Under the pieces are notes generated by a model. That model made no database searches, was not told the origin of the DNA, and worked only from the letters and a program-made list of their open reading frames with translations. From contig JAHFDB010000006.1 in NCBI GenBank assembly GCA_023249195.1, positions 1 to 49,481 on the forward strand: a stretch of DNA of 49,481 bases, given 5' to 3'. The position numbers were made by a program, and so were the translations under genes. Position 1 is the stretch's first letter. Each line of letters opens with the position of its first letter. Shown piece by piece: positions 10,251 to 19,618 of the stretch. The DNA comes from a bacterium (GTDB taxonomy: Bacteria > Margulisbacteria > Marinamargulisbacteria > SXXA01 > JAHFDB01).

Positions 10251-10736
10251 CTAGTGGTGGTGATGTCCCTTAGAATGAACATGTCCATGCTCAATTTCTT
10301 CTGGAGTAGCAGGACGAACTGATTTGATTTCAACAGAAAAATGCAAGGTTTCACCTGCTAATGGATGATTGGCATCCATCATTACTTGGTCTTCCTGAAT
10401 TTCTTGCACTCTTAGTACAATTGGGCCATGTCCAGACTCGGTTTCAAGTTCTAAACCGACGTAAAGTTCTAAATCGTCAGGAAAGGCATCTCTTGGGAAA
10501 GGCTGTATCAAGTCTTGTTCCCAAAGACCATAACCCTCTTCTGGAAGTACCACCACAACCTGCTTATCTCCGACAGAAAGACCTTCGAGCGCAGATTCTA
10601 AACCAGGCACAATATTCTGATGCCCTTGTAAATACTCCAAAGCCTCATCTTCAGATTGATCAAGAAGAACCCCATTTGAATCTTGCAAGGTGTAAGTAAA
10701 ACCCACAACATTATTTTTAGAAACTTTGCCACTCAT
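10251..10736 (-). CDS. slyD: FKBP-type peptidyl-prolyl isomerase, SlyD-like, His-rich tail
   Basis: 'GFTYTLQDSNGVLLDQS', 'LEYLQGHQNIVPGLESALEGLSVGDKQVVVVLPEEGYG', 'MDANHPLAGETLHFSVEI'; tail GHVHSKGHHHH. ORF track over-extends; ATG at 10736 chosen. Confidence 0.93.
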   Translation of the reverse strand: MSGKVSKNNVVGFTYTLQDSNGVLLDQSEDEALEYLQGHQNIVPGLESALEGLSVGDKQVVVVLPEEGYGLWEQDLIQPFPRDAFPDDLELYVGLELETESGHGPIVLRVQEIQEDQVMMDANHPLAGETLHFSVEIKSVRPATPEEIEHGHVHSKGHHHH

Positions 10737-10776
10737 AAGGTTTTCAAGTATACTCGTAATTCTGTGTTTATCGCAA
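10726..10776. promoter_or_regulatory. Predicted bidirectional promoter sharing palindromic -10 AGTATACT (slyD/SLT)
   Basis: + strand TTGCCA (10726-10731) N17 TATACT (10749-10754); - strand TTGCGA (10776-10771) N18 TATACT (10752-10747). Confidence 0.55.
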
Positions 10777-11540
10777 GAACTAATTTTAAAAGAGTATGGG
10801 CCGTCTGTGTGTGTGTTGTCGTGGGGGTATACGCCACCCCAAGCCATTCCCTTACCTATAGCAATAAACATCATGTTCGAACTCAGTCAGTCAAAACAGC
10901 TAAAATTGAAACCCCACTTCGAACCCTCAATAATTCTGAATTGGATCTCAATGAAAAAGCGTTTACTCACTATCAAACCTATTTGCAGTCCGATTTTCTA
11001 GAAGATGTCAACGATTCCTCGGCATATGAGGCCATTCGAGAATATATTACCCAACACCATAATGATATTCGGGATAAAGATGCAGAAGAAATTTCGAAGG
11101 AAATTGTCGAACAAGGCCGGCTTTATCAAATTGACCCCAAATTTGCTGCTGCAGTGATCTCTGCTGAATCTGGATTTAACAAAGAAGCTATTAGTAAATC
11201 TGGTGCTAAGGGCTTAGGGCAACTTATGGACTCTACTTACGCAGATTTTGGCATTCAAAACCCCTATAATATCCAGGAAAATGTGCGTGGGACAGTGCTG
11301 TATTTAAAGGATTTAATCAGCCTTTGGAACGGACATTCTTTGCAACTTTCACTTGCCATTACTTCTTACCTCAGAGGGCCTGTTCTTGTCAAAAAAGCAG
11401 AAGGAAAGTTTTCGGATCATACCTTGCAATATTTAGGGCTCATACTCAAAAAATATAACACCCTTTGCGCTATTGAATCGAAAATTCAAAAAAAGCACAC
11501 AAACGAATCTGACAAGGATGCAGTAACCTCACTCAATTAA
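10764..11540 (+). CDS. Soluble lytic murein transglycosylase-like protein
   Basis: SLT motif 'VISAESGFNKEAISKSGAKGLGQLMDST'; GTG start gives a signal-peptide-like N-terminus (RVWAVCVCVVVGVYATPSHS). Confidence 0.85.
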   Translation: MFIARTNFKRVWAVCVCVVVGVYATPSHSLTYSNKHHVRTQSVKTAKIETPLRTLNNSELDLNEKAFTHYQTYLQSDFLEDVNDSSAYEAIREYITQHHNDIRDKDAEEISKEIVEQGRLYQIDPKFAAAVISAESGFNKEAISKSGAKGLGQLMDSTYADFGIQNPYNIQENVRGTVLYLKDLISLWNGHSLQLSLAITSYLRGPVLVKKAEGKFSDHTLQYLGLILKKYNTLCAIESKIQKKHTNESDKDAVTSLN

Positions 11541-12875
11541 AAGAGATTGATTTTCTAAGACGCGGTTTTCAAGAAGAAGCGTTTTTCCAGGAACAACTTT
11601 TACCACCACATCCCCTTTGAAAACAACATTTTTTCCAAGCGTAATATCTCCATCTAATGTCAAAGAACGGAGATGCTTAAGTGATGGGACTTGAGTGACA
11701 CGGGCATTAAAGTTCTGTATCGATTCAAAATGAGTACTTAAGTTTACCTCTGGAACTTGGGCTAAAAGGGTGTCTCTATCTCCAAAACACAGGGTATCTA
11801 GGGCCCCTTTTTGGACCAAATCGGACTTAATAACGAGAAGATCACTGGTTTTTTTAACCGGAAGAAAACGGTCCCTGCCGACCACGATGGTGGCTGATTT
11901 TTCAAACAAAGAAATAGCAGATCCAAGAGCCGTCTCTAGCTGAACAATCGAACGTCCTTCTATTATTTTAGTGTTAACAATTAAGGATAAATGAAGCGGC
12001 TCTTTTTCAAATAACGTTTTTAAAGAAGCTAACCGCACCCAAATATTATTGGTATTAAATACGGGGAACATGGACATATCTTCAAATTCCGAAAGATGCT
12101 CATGAGGAACTTGTGCTCTTTCCAAAAGCTCTAAGCAGCCTTGCCGTCGAATAAGTGTTCCACCTTTCACATCCATCTTTGTTTTGGGGGTTGTCTCCAT
12201 TAAAAAATCACGCTGGGTCTCCATAATATACCCTAGGATAGCCGGATCGAAGGTGGGCCCTAAATTATCTGCGTTTGAAATAAAGACATACTCTATTCCT
12301 TGTGCCATAAGACGATCTAAAGTACCGCTTAAAACCAAACTATAATAAAAATCGCCATGTCCTGCGGGGCTCCACTCCTGCTGGGGATCATCGGAAAAAG
12401 AAACGGGAGCTTGAGTCAGCGTATCGATTCGAGGAAATTCGTGTTGAAGAAGGTCATTGTAGGAAATTTTACCCTTCAAAAGGGCCTCTGTTTCTTTGGC
12501 GGTACTTTCACTGTTCATTAAAATGAGGGGAAAAGAAGCCCCGTATTTCTGCTGCAAGTCTTTAATTTGATCTGCAATGATATCTAGAAAAGTTTGGCCA
12601 TGATGGATAGGAATGGCTGATTTGGGCCCTTTACATCCCATTGTTGTACCCAATCCCCCATTCAACTTAACCATGGCCACCTTAGAAGCAGACTCTGTAC
12701 CTAAACGGACATGAGATTCTGTTAACGAATCAAGAAAAACAAAATCAGACTCCAACAAGGGTTGTATTTCTAGCCAATTAACCTGACCGGTATCTCCCAG
12801 AGCATAGCGTCTAAACACGGTCATGAAATGCTGGATGACTGTGGGGTGGTATTTCCGTTGTAAAAGCTTATTCAC
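11529..12875 (-). CDS. UTP--glucose-1-phosphate uridylyltransferase, eukaryotic (UDPGP) type
   Basis: 'VAMVKLNGGLGTTMGCKGPKSAIPI', 'PAGHGDFYYSL', 'YVFISNADNLGP'; C-terminal beta-helix-like repeats. Confidence 0.92.
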   Translation of the reverse strand: MNKLLQRKYHPTVIQHFMTVFRRYALGDTGQVNWLEIQPLLESDFVFLDSLTESHVRLGTESASKVAMVKLNGGLGTTMGCKGPKSAIPIHHGQTFLDIIADQIKDLQQKYGASFPLILMNSESTAKETEALLKGKISYNDLLQHEFPRIDTLTQAPVSFSDDPQQEWSPAGHGDFYYSLVLSGTLDRLMAQGIEYVFISNADNLGPTFDPAILGYIMETQRDFLMETTPKTKMDVKGGTLIRRQGCLELLERAQVPHEHLSEFEDMSMFPVFNTNNIWVRLASLKTLFEKEPLHLSLIVNTKIIEGRSIVQLETALGSAISLFEKSATIVVGRDRFLPVKKTSDLLVIKSDLVQKGALDTLCFGDRDTLLAQVPEVNLSTHFESIQNFNARVTQVPSLKHLRSLTLDGDITLGKNVVFKGDVVVKVVPGKTLLLENRVLENQSLLIE

Positions 12876-12931
12876 AAAAAGTTGCTCAACCAGGGTCTGT
12901 GTACTCCTGTTCCATTTATTCTATTTTTTTG

Positions 12932-12937
12932 TATAAT
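12932..12937 (+). promoter_or_regulatory. Candidate -10 element (TATAAT) for pckA
   Basis: TTGTATAATAGGAGG within the divergent intergenic region, 61 nt upstream of the pckA ATG. Confidence 0.5.
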
Positions 12938-12998
12938 AGGAGGCTTATTCTAGCACAGATAATTAAGATTAAAAAACGTCGAAGGAGGCCCCATCAAG

Positions 12999-14621
12999 AT
13001 GAGTGCAACATTACTCAACGAGCTAAAATTAGAACAAATTGGTATCACTGAATTTCAATCTCTACAGAGAAACCTTTCGTATGAAGAGCTTTATAAACTA
13101 GAAACAGATCCTTCCTTGACGGGTAGTGAAAAAGGACTTCAAACCAATTTGGGCGCCATTTCAGCAGATACAGGAAAGTTTACCGGTCGTTCTCCTAAAG
13201 ATAAATATATTGTAAAGCAGTCAGGCTCAGAGCAAAATGTGTGGTGGGCAGACCAAGGATCTGATAATAAAGCTATCGATCAAAATACATGGGAACACCT
13301 TAAATCACTTTCTACGCAACAACTGAATGGAAAAAAACTGTTTATTATGGACGGTTTTTGTGGTACCAACAAAGAAACCCGTTTATCTGTACGATTGGTT
13401 ACAGAGATTGCCTGGCAGGCTCACTTTTTCAAAAATATGTTTATTCGACCCACGCAAGAAGAACTTGAAAATTTCAAGCCTGATTGGACCATTTTAAATG
13501 CCTGTCGAACCTCATGTAAGGATTTTGAAAAATGGGGCCTTCGTTCAGAAGTGTTTATTGCTTTTAATATCGATGAAAAAATGACCCTCATTGGCGGAAC
13601 CTGGTACGCAGGTGAAATGAAAAAAGGCATTTTTTCGATCATGAATTATTTCTTGCCTTTGAAAAACATTGGAGCCTTCCATTGCTCGTCAAATATGGGG
13701 GACAATGGGGAAACGGCCTTGTTTTTTGGTCTCTCAGGCACTGGAAAAACAACCCTTTCAGCAGACCCCAAGAGAAAACTTATTGGAGATGATGAACACG
13801 GATGGGACAACGAAGGGGTTTTTAACTTTGAAGGGGGATGTTATGCAAAAACCATTAATCTCTCTGCAGAAAAAGAACCTGATATTTTTAGAGCGATCAA
13901 AAGAGATGCCCTTCTAGAGAACGTCGTTATTGATGGTGAAAAAAATATTGATTTTGATTCTGATGCAAAAACAGAAAACACCCGGGTTTCCTACCCCATT
14001 TATCATATTGATAACATTGTCAAACCCGTCTCAAAGGGGAGCCACGCGAATAAAATTATCTTTTTGACCTGTGATGCCTATGGGGTATTGCCTCCGGTAT
14101 CAAAGCTCAATAAAGAACAAGCGATGTACCAATATCTCAGTGGTTATACTGCAAAAGTAGCGGGAACCGAGCTTGGAATTACAGAGCCCACAGCCACATT
14201 TTCGGCCTGTTTTGGAGGCCCTTTTTTGCTTCTGCACCCCATTAAATATGCGGAAATTTTAGGTAAAAAAATGAAAGAGCACAACTCGGAAGCTTATCTT
14301 GTCAATACAGGGTGGAGCGGTGGAAGTTATGGGGTAGGCAAGAGAATGAGTCTTCCTGCCACCAGAGCGATCATTGATGCTATTTTGAATGGCTCTTTAG
14401 GGGAAGAAGGATTTGAAAATTTTCCTGTTTTTAACTTTCAAATTCCTAAAGGCGTTAGAAACGTCGAAAGTACAATTTTAAATCCAAAAAATACTTGGAC
14501 CAATAAAGACGAATACGAGGCTTCTTTGCAAAAGTTAGCCCATAAATTCACCCATAATTTCAAGAAATATGCAAACAATCCTGAGACTCAAAAATTGAGT
14601 CAAGCAGGACCTCAAGCCTAA
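12999..14621 (+). CDS. pckA: Phosphoenolpyruvate carboxykinase (ATP)
   Basis: '[14 protein letters not shown]', '[23 protein letters not shown]'; SD gaaggagg. Confidence 0.98.
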   Translation: MSATLLNELKLEQIGITEFQSLQRNLSYEELYKLETDPSLTGSEKGLQTNLGAISADTGKFTGRSPKDKYIVKQSGSEQNVWWADQGSDNKAIDQNTWEHLKSLSTQQLNGKKLFIMDGFCGTNKETRLSVRLVTEIAWQAHFFKNMFIRPTQEELENFKPDWTILNACRTSCKDFEKWGLRSEVFIAFNIDEKMTLIGGTWYAGEMKKGIFSIMNYFLPLKNIGAFHCSSNMGDNGETALFFGLSGTGKTTLSADPKRKLIGDDEHGWDNEGVFNFEGGCYAKTINLSAEKEPDIFRAIKRDALLENVVIDGEKNIDFDSDAKTENTRVSYPIYHIDNIVKPVSKGSHANKIIFLTCDAYGVLPPVSKLNKEQAMYQYLSGYTAKVAGTELGITEPTATFSACFGGPFLLLHPIKYAEILGKKMKEHNSEAYLVNTGWSGGSYGVGKRMSLPATRAIIDAILNGSLGEEGFENFPVFNFQIPKGVRNVESTILNPKNTWTNKDEYEASLQKLAHKFTHNFKKYANNPETQKLSQAGPQA

Positions 14622-14631
14622 CGGACCCAGA

Positions 14632-14674
14632 CTACTCCCTTCCAAAAATGTTTATAGTTTTTGGAAGGGAGTAG
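14632..14674. terminator. Bidirectional terminator between pckA and DAHP synthase
   Basis: Perfect 17-bp inverted repeat CTACTCCCTTCCAAAAA-tgtttatag-TTTTTGGAAGGGAGTAG between convergent genes. Confidence 0.88.
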
Positions 14675-14677
14675 CCC

Positions 14678-15715
14678 TTAGACCCTTTGGAAAACGGTTT
14701 TAATAAGCCGTTCAGTTGTGTCCCATCCAATACATGCATCTGTAATAGATACCCCATAGTGAAGTTTTGTAAGATCCTCTGAAATGCTTTGATTCCCTTC
14801 GAACAGATTGCTTTCTATCATTACTCCAATAATGGAATGATAGCCTTTTGTTCGTAAATCCATGACCTCTAGGCATACACTTTCTTGATTTTCGTGCTTT
14901 TTTCTTGAATTTCCATGACTGCAATCAATCATAATGCTGGGTTCAAAACCTGCTTTTGAAAGTTTCTCTAAAGTGTCTTTAATTGTTTGCTCATCGTAGT
15001 TAGGTGTTTTTCCTCCACGTAAAATCACATGGCCGAGGCTATTTCCTTTGGTCTTGATAATCGAGGTTTGACCCTCTTGGTTAATGCCTAAAAAATCATG
15101 CGGATGACATGCCGATTGCATGGCATTGATGGCCACATCCAAATTGCCCTCGGTACTATTTTTAAAACCTACAGGCATAGAAAGCCCGCTGGCCATTTCT
15201 CGGTGAGTTTGAGACTCGGTCGTTCTTGCCCCAATGGAAGCCCAAGAAACCAAATCGGCCATATACTGAGGCACAATAGGATCGAGCATTTCTGTGGCTA
15301 CAGGCAACCCCATTTCCGAGATTTCCAATAAAAGTTTCCTGGCTAGAAATAACCCCTCTGATATATCACCCTTGCCGGTTAAATGCGGGTCGTTGATATA
15401 TCCCTTCCATCCAACTGTTGTACGCGGTTTCTCAAAATAAGCCCGCATCACAATAAAAATCGAATCATGAACCTCATCGCTTAATTTCTTGAGTTTTCGG
15501 GCATATTCCAAAGCAGCCTTTGGGTCATAGATCGAGCAAGGTCCCACGACACATAACAGCCGCGAGTCTTCTTTTTTCAAAATACGTTCGATAACGGCAC
15601 GGCTTTCTAATACATGCTGAGAAATAGCGGGGGTAATAGGCAGTTTTTCCTTTAGCAATTTAGGAGAAATTAAGGGAACAATTGCTTCGATATTCACATA
15701 TTGAGTTGGTTTCAT
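14678..15715 (-). CDS. 3-deoxy-7-phosphoheptulonate synthase (class I, AroF/G/H type)
   Basis: 'VVGPCSIYDPKAALEYA', 'MRAYFEKPRTTVGWKGYINDP', 'MIDCSHGNSRK'. Confidence 0.96.
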   Translation of the reverse strand: MKPTQYVNIEAIVPLISPKLLKEKLPITPAISQHVLESRAVIERILKKEDSRLLCVVGPCSIYDPKAALEYARKLKKLSDEVHDSIFIVMRAYFEKPRTTVGWKGYINDPHLTGKGDISEGLFLARKLLLEISEMGLPVATEMLDPIVPQYMADLVSWASIGARTTESQTHREMASGLSMPVGFKNSTEGNLDVAINAMQSACHPHDFLGINQEGQTSIIKTKGNSLGHVILRGGKTPNYDEQTIKDTLEKLSKAGFEPSIMIDCSHGNSRKKHENQESVCLEVMDLRTKGYHSIIGVMIESNLFEGNQSISEDLTKLHYGVSITDACIGWDTTERLIKTVFQRV

Positions 15716-15722
15716 CCTTCAA

Positions 15723-15767
15723 ATAGTAGCGCAACACATTTCATTTGTGAATGGAGGGTGTTAAAAT
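15723..15767. promoter_or_regulatory. Overlapping divergent promoters of DAHP synthase (-) and thiG (+)
   Basis: - strand TTCACA (15751-15746) N17 TACTAT (15728-15723) then 7 nt to ATG; + strand TTTCAT (15739-15744) N17 TAAAAT (15762-15767) then 9 nt to ATG. Confidence 0.5.
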
Positions 15768-15776
15768 AGCCTCCTT

Positions 15777-16550
15777 ATGTCAGAAATTCTCAAAATTGCA
15801 AACCAGCCCCTCACTTCCAGACTGTTTGTAGGGACAGGAAAATTTTCTTCGCCAGAGTGGATGAAAAAAGCCATTGAGGCTTCTGGGGCAGAAGTCATTA
15901 CTACGGCTATTCGACGGGTGGATATGAATAATCCGGAAGATTCTTTTATTCACATTATTAACCCTAAAAAGTTTGTGTTTCTACCCAACACTTCTGGGGC
16001 TAGAAACGCGGAAGAAGCCGTTCGTATTGCTAAAATCGCTCGTTTTTCTGGCCTTTCCGATTGGATTAAACTCGAAGTTACCCCCGAACCCAATTATCTA
16101 TTGCCAGATCCTATTGAAACCTTAAAAGCTGCAGAAGAATTGGTAAAACTAGGATTCACTGTCCTGCCTTACATCAATGCCGACCCCATTTTGGCCAAAC
16201 GCCTTGAAGAAGTGGGTTGTGCAACTGTAATGCCCTTGGCGGCCCCTATTGGGTCTAACAGAGGGCTTCAGACCAAAGATCTTATTGGTATTATTATTGA
16301 GCAAGCCAAAATCCCTGTCGTGGTCGACGCTGGCCTAGGGGCCCCTTCCCAAGCAGCTGAAGCTATGGAAATGGGTGCATCAGCCGTTTTGGTCAATACC
16401 GCCATTGCAACTGCCAGAGACCCTGAATTAATGGCCTTAGCCTTTAAACAAGCCGTTATAGCGGGGCGCAATGCCTATTTATCAGGCCTTCCAGGTTCCT
16501 ATATCGTCGCCAGAGCCTCGTCTCCGCTCACGGGTTTCTTGCAAAAATGA
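15777..16550 (+). CDS. thiG: Thiazole synthase
   Basis: '[10 protein letters not shown]', '[14 protein letters not shown]', '[30 protein letters not shown]'. Confidence 0.97.
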   Translation: MSEILKIANQPLTSRLFVGTGKFSSPEWMKKAIEASGAEVITTAIRRVDMNNPEDSFIHIINPKKFVFLPNTSGARNAEEAVRIAKIARFSGLSDWIKLEVTPEPNYLLPDPIETLKAAEELVKLGFTVLPYINADPILAKRLEEVGCATVMPLAAPIGSNRGLQTKDLIGIIIEQAKIPVVVDAGLGAPSQAAEAMEMGASAVLVNTAIATARDPELMALAFKQAVIAGRNAYLSGLPGSYIVARASSPLTGFLQK

Positions 16551-17656
16551 GTTTCGCGAGCATCTTTCCCACACTGCCTATTGATAGTTGGGTAAGTCGC
16601 GCAAAATCTACTACAGAAGCCGAGGTTATACAAACCCTTTCCAAAACCCATTTTGGGCTTCAAGATCTGCCTGTTTTAATCTCGAAATCTGCCTTTTCTT
16701 ATATTGAAGAACTTGCGCAACGTGCACATGCCCTTACCCGTCAACGCTTTGGAAATGTGATGCAAGTGTTTATCCCTATGTACATCTCTAATGTTTGTTA
16801 TAACAGCTGTTCTTATTGTGGGTTTAGCATGGAAAATGACTATAAGCGCATCACTTTAAATTCAGAAGAAATTGTCAAAGAAGGAACCCTTCTTAAGCAA
16901 AGAGGCTTTCAACATTTGTTGCTATTAACAGGAGAAGCAGACAAAAGCAGCGTCGGTTATATTGCCCACGCAGTTGAGTTGCTACACCCCTATTTTTCAT
17001 CTATAGGAATTGAAGTTCAACCCCTTTGCGTAGAGGACTATCAAAAAATGATAGCGGCAGGTGTAGATAGTCTGACTGTGTATCAAGAAACCTATCATCC
17101 CGAATCGTATCAACGCTATCACAAGGCAGGTAAAAAAAAGAATTTTACCTACCGACTCGATACTCCGGATAGAGGTGGGAAAGCGGGGTTTTACCGACTC
17201 AATATAGGCGCCCTAATGGGCCTTTATGAATGGCAATATGAAGCCATTGCATTGGGATTCCATTTAGACTACCTTCAGAAAACCTATTGGAAAACCAAGT
17301 ACTCTGTCTCTTTTCCACGCATTCGAAACATGGTTGGAGACTTCACCCCTCAATATGAGCTTTCAGACGGAGAACTTGCTCAACTCTTTTGTGCATTTAG
17401 ACTCGTTTTTCCAGACATTGGCATCACACTCTCTACGCGAGAATCGGCCCAATTAAGAGACCATTTGTTCAAACTAGGCGTTACCACCGTATCAGCAGAA
17501 TCTAACACAGCTCCTGGAGGATATTCAGGTAAAGAAAACACAGAAGCACAATTCGAAATCAGCGATCATCGGAGCCTTGAAGAAATCAAGCACATACTTT
17601 TGGAAAACGGTTTTGAACCTGTGATGAAAGACTGGGACAGACAATGGATCGCCTAG
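16547..17656 (+). CDS. thiH: 2-iminoacetate synthase (radical SAM)
   Basis: '[20 protein letters not shown]' CxxxCxxC radical SAM motif; overlaps thiG by 4 nt. Confidence 0.96.
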   Translation: MSFASIFPTLPIDSWVSRAKSTTEAEVIQTLSKTHFGLQDLPVLISKSAFSYIEELAQRAHALTRQRFGNVMQVFIPMYISNVCYNSCSYCGFSMENDYKRITLNSEEIVKEGTLLKQRGFQHLLLLTGEADKSSVGYIAHAVELLHPYFSSIGIEVQPLCVEDYQKMIAAGVDSLTVYQETYHPESYQRYHKAGKKKNFTYRLDTPDRGGKAGFYRLNIGALMGLYEWQYEAIALGFHLDYLQKTYWKTKYSVSFPRIRNMVGDFTPQYELSDGELAQLFCAFRLVFPDIGITLSTRESAQLRDHLFKLGVTTVSAESNTAPGGYSGKENTEAQFEISDHRSLEEIKHILLENGFEPVMKDWDRQWIA

Positions 17657-18825
17657 CCAACAAGCTCACTACTTATGTGGGCTCTTTTGAGCGACTTAAA
17701 TTGGCTTTGAATTATGGCGCTGAACACCTCATTTTTGAAGACCCTAAACTTTCTGCCCGAAGCTATGCAGAGGCCACTTTGCAAATAGGCTTTCAGCATT
17801 TAGAAGATTGGGCACAATACGCGCGTATCCAAAACCCCGATATAGAGATCTCCTTCAATCTAGATATCATGATTCACGATCGCCATTTCCCATTGATACT
17901 TTTGCTCATTAAAACACTTGAAAAAGCTAATATTCAACATATTCGTGTTCAAGATACGGGCCTTACCCTTTTTTTTAAAACACATTTTTCGAAGGCTCAT
18001 CTCACACTTGCCATGGAGACAGGAAATCAAAATCTTGAAAGCATCTATAGGTATACAACCCTTTTTGACTCCCAAGTTTTGAACAACGAAATGCCCTTCT
18101 CTGAGCTTAAAAAAACGGTCTTAAACTGCCCCCATTATCCTTTTGAACTTCAAGTTCAAGGCCCTCTTTTAATTCAATATTCCAATCGCCGTTATATGGC
18201 TGGTTTTGAAGAGACAGAAGCGCCGCTTTATCGCATAGCACAAGACGAGCAGTATCCTAACCGTTTTTTTCCTTTTTATGACAATGTCCATGGACACTTT
18301 ATGTATCTCTATTTTGACCGATGTCTCCTTACTTATATTCCCGACCTTTTATCTTTAGACCTCAGCGGGTGGATTATCGATGCACGGGGAGAAAGTGACT
18401 CGTATCTTATTCAAACGCTTACGCTTTACAAAAAATACCGCACACTTACTGTTGCCATATCCGACCCTGATTTAGAAAGCCTAGCTTCCCTGGCCCAAAG
18501 ACCCCAAAAGGGTGGTTTTTTCAGAGCCAATCGTACTGACCAAGACCGTGAATCGGTGGTCAAGGAAGTCGAAGGATATCACTATACGGGCATTGTGATA
18601 GATACGGTCTCTAAAAAACAATTCACTTTTGAAACACTGTGGCCGCTTTCACTTGGAAATGAGATTAAAATCCTCACGCCTGAAGGGCATGAAGCAAATT
18701 TTACGCTCGCACAGATGAGCTCGGCTTTTAATATCCCCTTAATTCAGGCTCAAGTAGGTGATATTATTTCCCTTCCTTGGCAAAAAAGAGTGGTCACTCA
18801 AAGCAAGGTATTTCTTAAAAAATGA
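17644..18825 (+). CDS. Peptidase U32-like protein (collagenase/hydroxylation family), apparently lacking Fe-S cysteines
   Basis: TIM-barrel pattern 'KLALNYGAEHLIFED..LSARSYAE', 'IMIHDRHFPLILLLIKTLEKANIQHIRVQDTGL', C-terminal beta-barrel 'FETLWPLSLGNEIKILTPEG'; overlaps thiH. Confidence 0.72.
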   Translation: MDRLANKLTTYVGSFERLKLALNYGAEHLIFEDPKLSARSYAEATLQIGFQHLEDWAQYARIQNPDIEISFNLDIMIHDRHFPLILLLIKTLEKANIQHIRVQDTGLTLFFKTHFSKAHLTLAMETGNQNLESIYRYTTLFDSQVLNNEMPFSELKKTVLNCPHYPFELQVQGPLLIQYSNRRYMAGFEETEAPLYRIAQDEQYPNRFFPFYDNVHGHFMYLYFDRCLLTYIPDLLSLDLSGWIIDARGESDSYLIQTLTLYKKYRTLTVAISDPDLESLASLAQRPQKGGFFRANRTDQDRESVVKEVEGYHYTGIVIDTVSKKQFTFETLWPLSLGNEIKILTPEGHEANFTLAQMSSAFNIPLIQAQVGDIISLPWQKRVVTQSKVFLKK

Positions 18826-19031
18826 TGACCCGTCGCGAATTAAAATGGGTTCAAAAACAACTTCCTAGACTGGAAGAAAAAGGACTTATTTCACCCTTCC
18901 AAACCGAAAGTTTGTCACTCCATTTTCATGAGCAGTTTACTCAAAACAGAAAAAAGTTTTTGCTATTTTTATGGGGATCGATAGCCACCATTTCTTTGAT
19001 CCTAGTCGGCTTGATGTGGTTTTTGAAATGA
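18822..19031 (+). CDS. Small single-TM hypothetical protein
   Basis: 69 aa; stop/start overlap with the upstream gene; C-terminal hydrophobic helix. Confidence 0.6.
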   Translation: MMTRRELKWVQKQLPRLEEKGLISPFQTESLSLHFHEQFTQNRKKFLLFLWGSIATISLILVGLMWFLK

Positions 19032-19034
19032 ATG

Positions 19035-19400
19035 TTATAAAAACACCGCCACAGCCACTTCAAAAATGGTTAAAAATAGCATCCCAAAGTAAAGCCTGTG
19101 GGAAATTTCGCGGTTTTTGTGTTTAAATAACAATCCGACAATCACCAGCAAAATTAAAAGTTTAATCCCTATTTTAGCATGATCAACATAGGGTTCTTTG
19201 ATAGCTACCATGGCAAGTCCTGTCACTAATTGAATATAAGCACCGTGCTTCATGGCTGTATTTACCCGCTTAGCCTTGTCTTTAAGCTGGCTAAGGGTTC
19301 CACCCACTAATGAGGCCATCCCTAATAAATGCAAAAATCTTAAAATCATCGTAACGCCATATACTATCATTATCGTATTCTCCTTTAAAAAATTTACCAA
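19035..19400 (-). CDS. Small multi-TM membrane protein
   Basis: 121 aa with about 4 hydrophobic segments. Confidence 0.65.
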   Translation of the reverse strand: MVNFLKENTIMIVYGVTMILRFLHLLGMASLVGGTLSQLKDKAKRVNTAMKHGAYIQLVTGLAMVAIKEPYVDHAKIGIKLLILLVIVGLLFKHKNREISHRLYFGMLFLTIFEVAVAVFL

Positions 19401-19618
19401 CCTTCTCCTCGACGTTTTTCAATGGCCTTTTTTTGAATCTCTGATTCTGAAATATAGTCTCTTTCTAGTTCATTTCTTGGAACATTTAGAAATAGATTTT
19501 CCTTGGTCAAACATCCAGCAGATCCATCTGCATTCCATTTTCCAAATAGAATTTTAGCTTTACTTTCTTTGTGAATCAAGGTCATTCCACGTCGATATGT
19601 TTTTGCTCGTTCGGTCAT
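19394..19618 (-). CDS. Hypothetical protein, 74 aa
   Basis: Overlaps both flanking genes by a few nt in an operon-like arrangement. Confidence 0.55.
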   Translation of the reverse strand: MTERAKTYRRGMTLIHKESKAKILFGKWNADGSAGCLTKENLFLNVPRNELERDYISESEIQKKAIEKRRGEGW

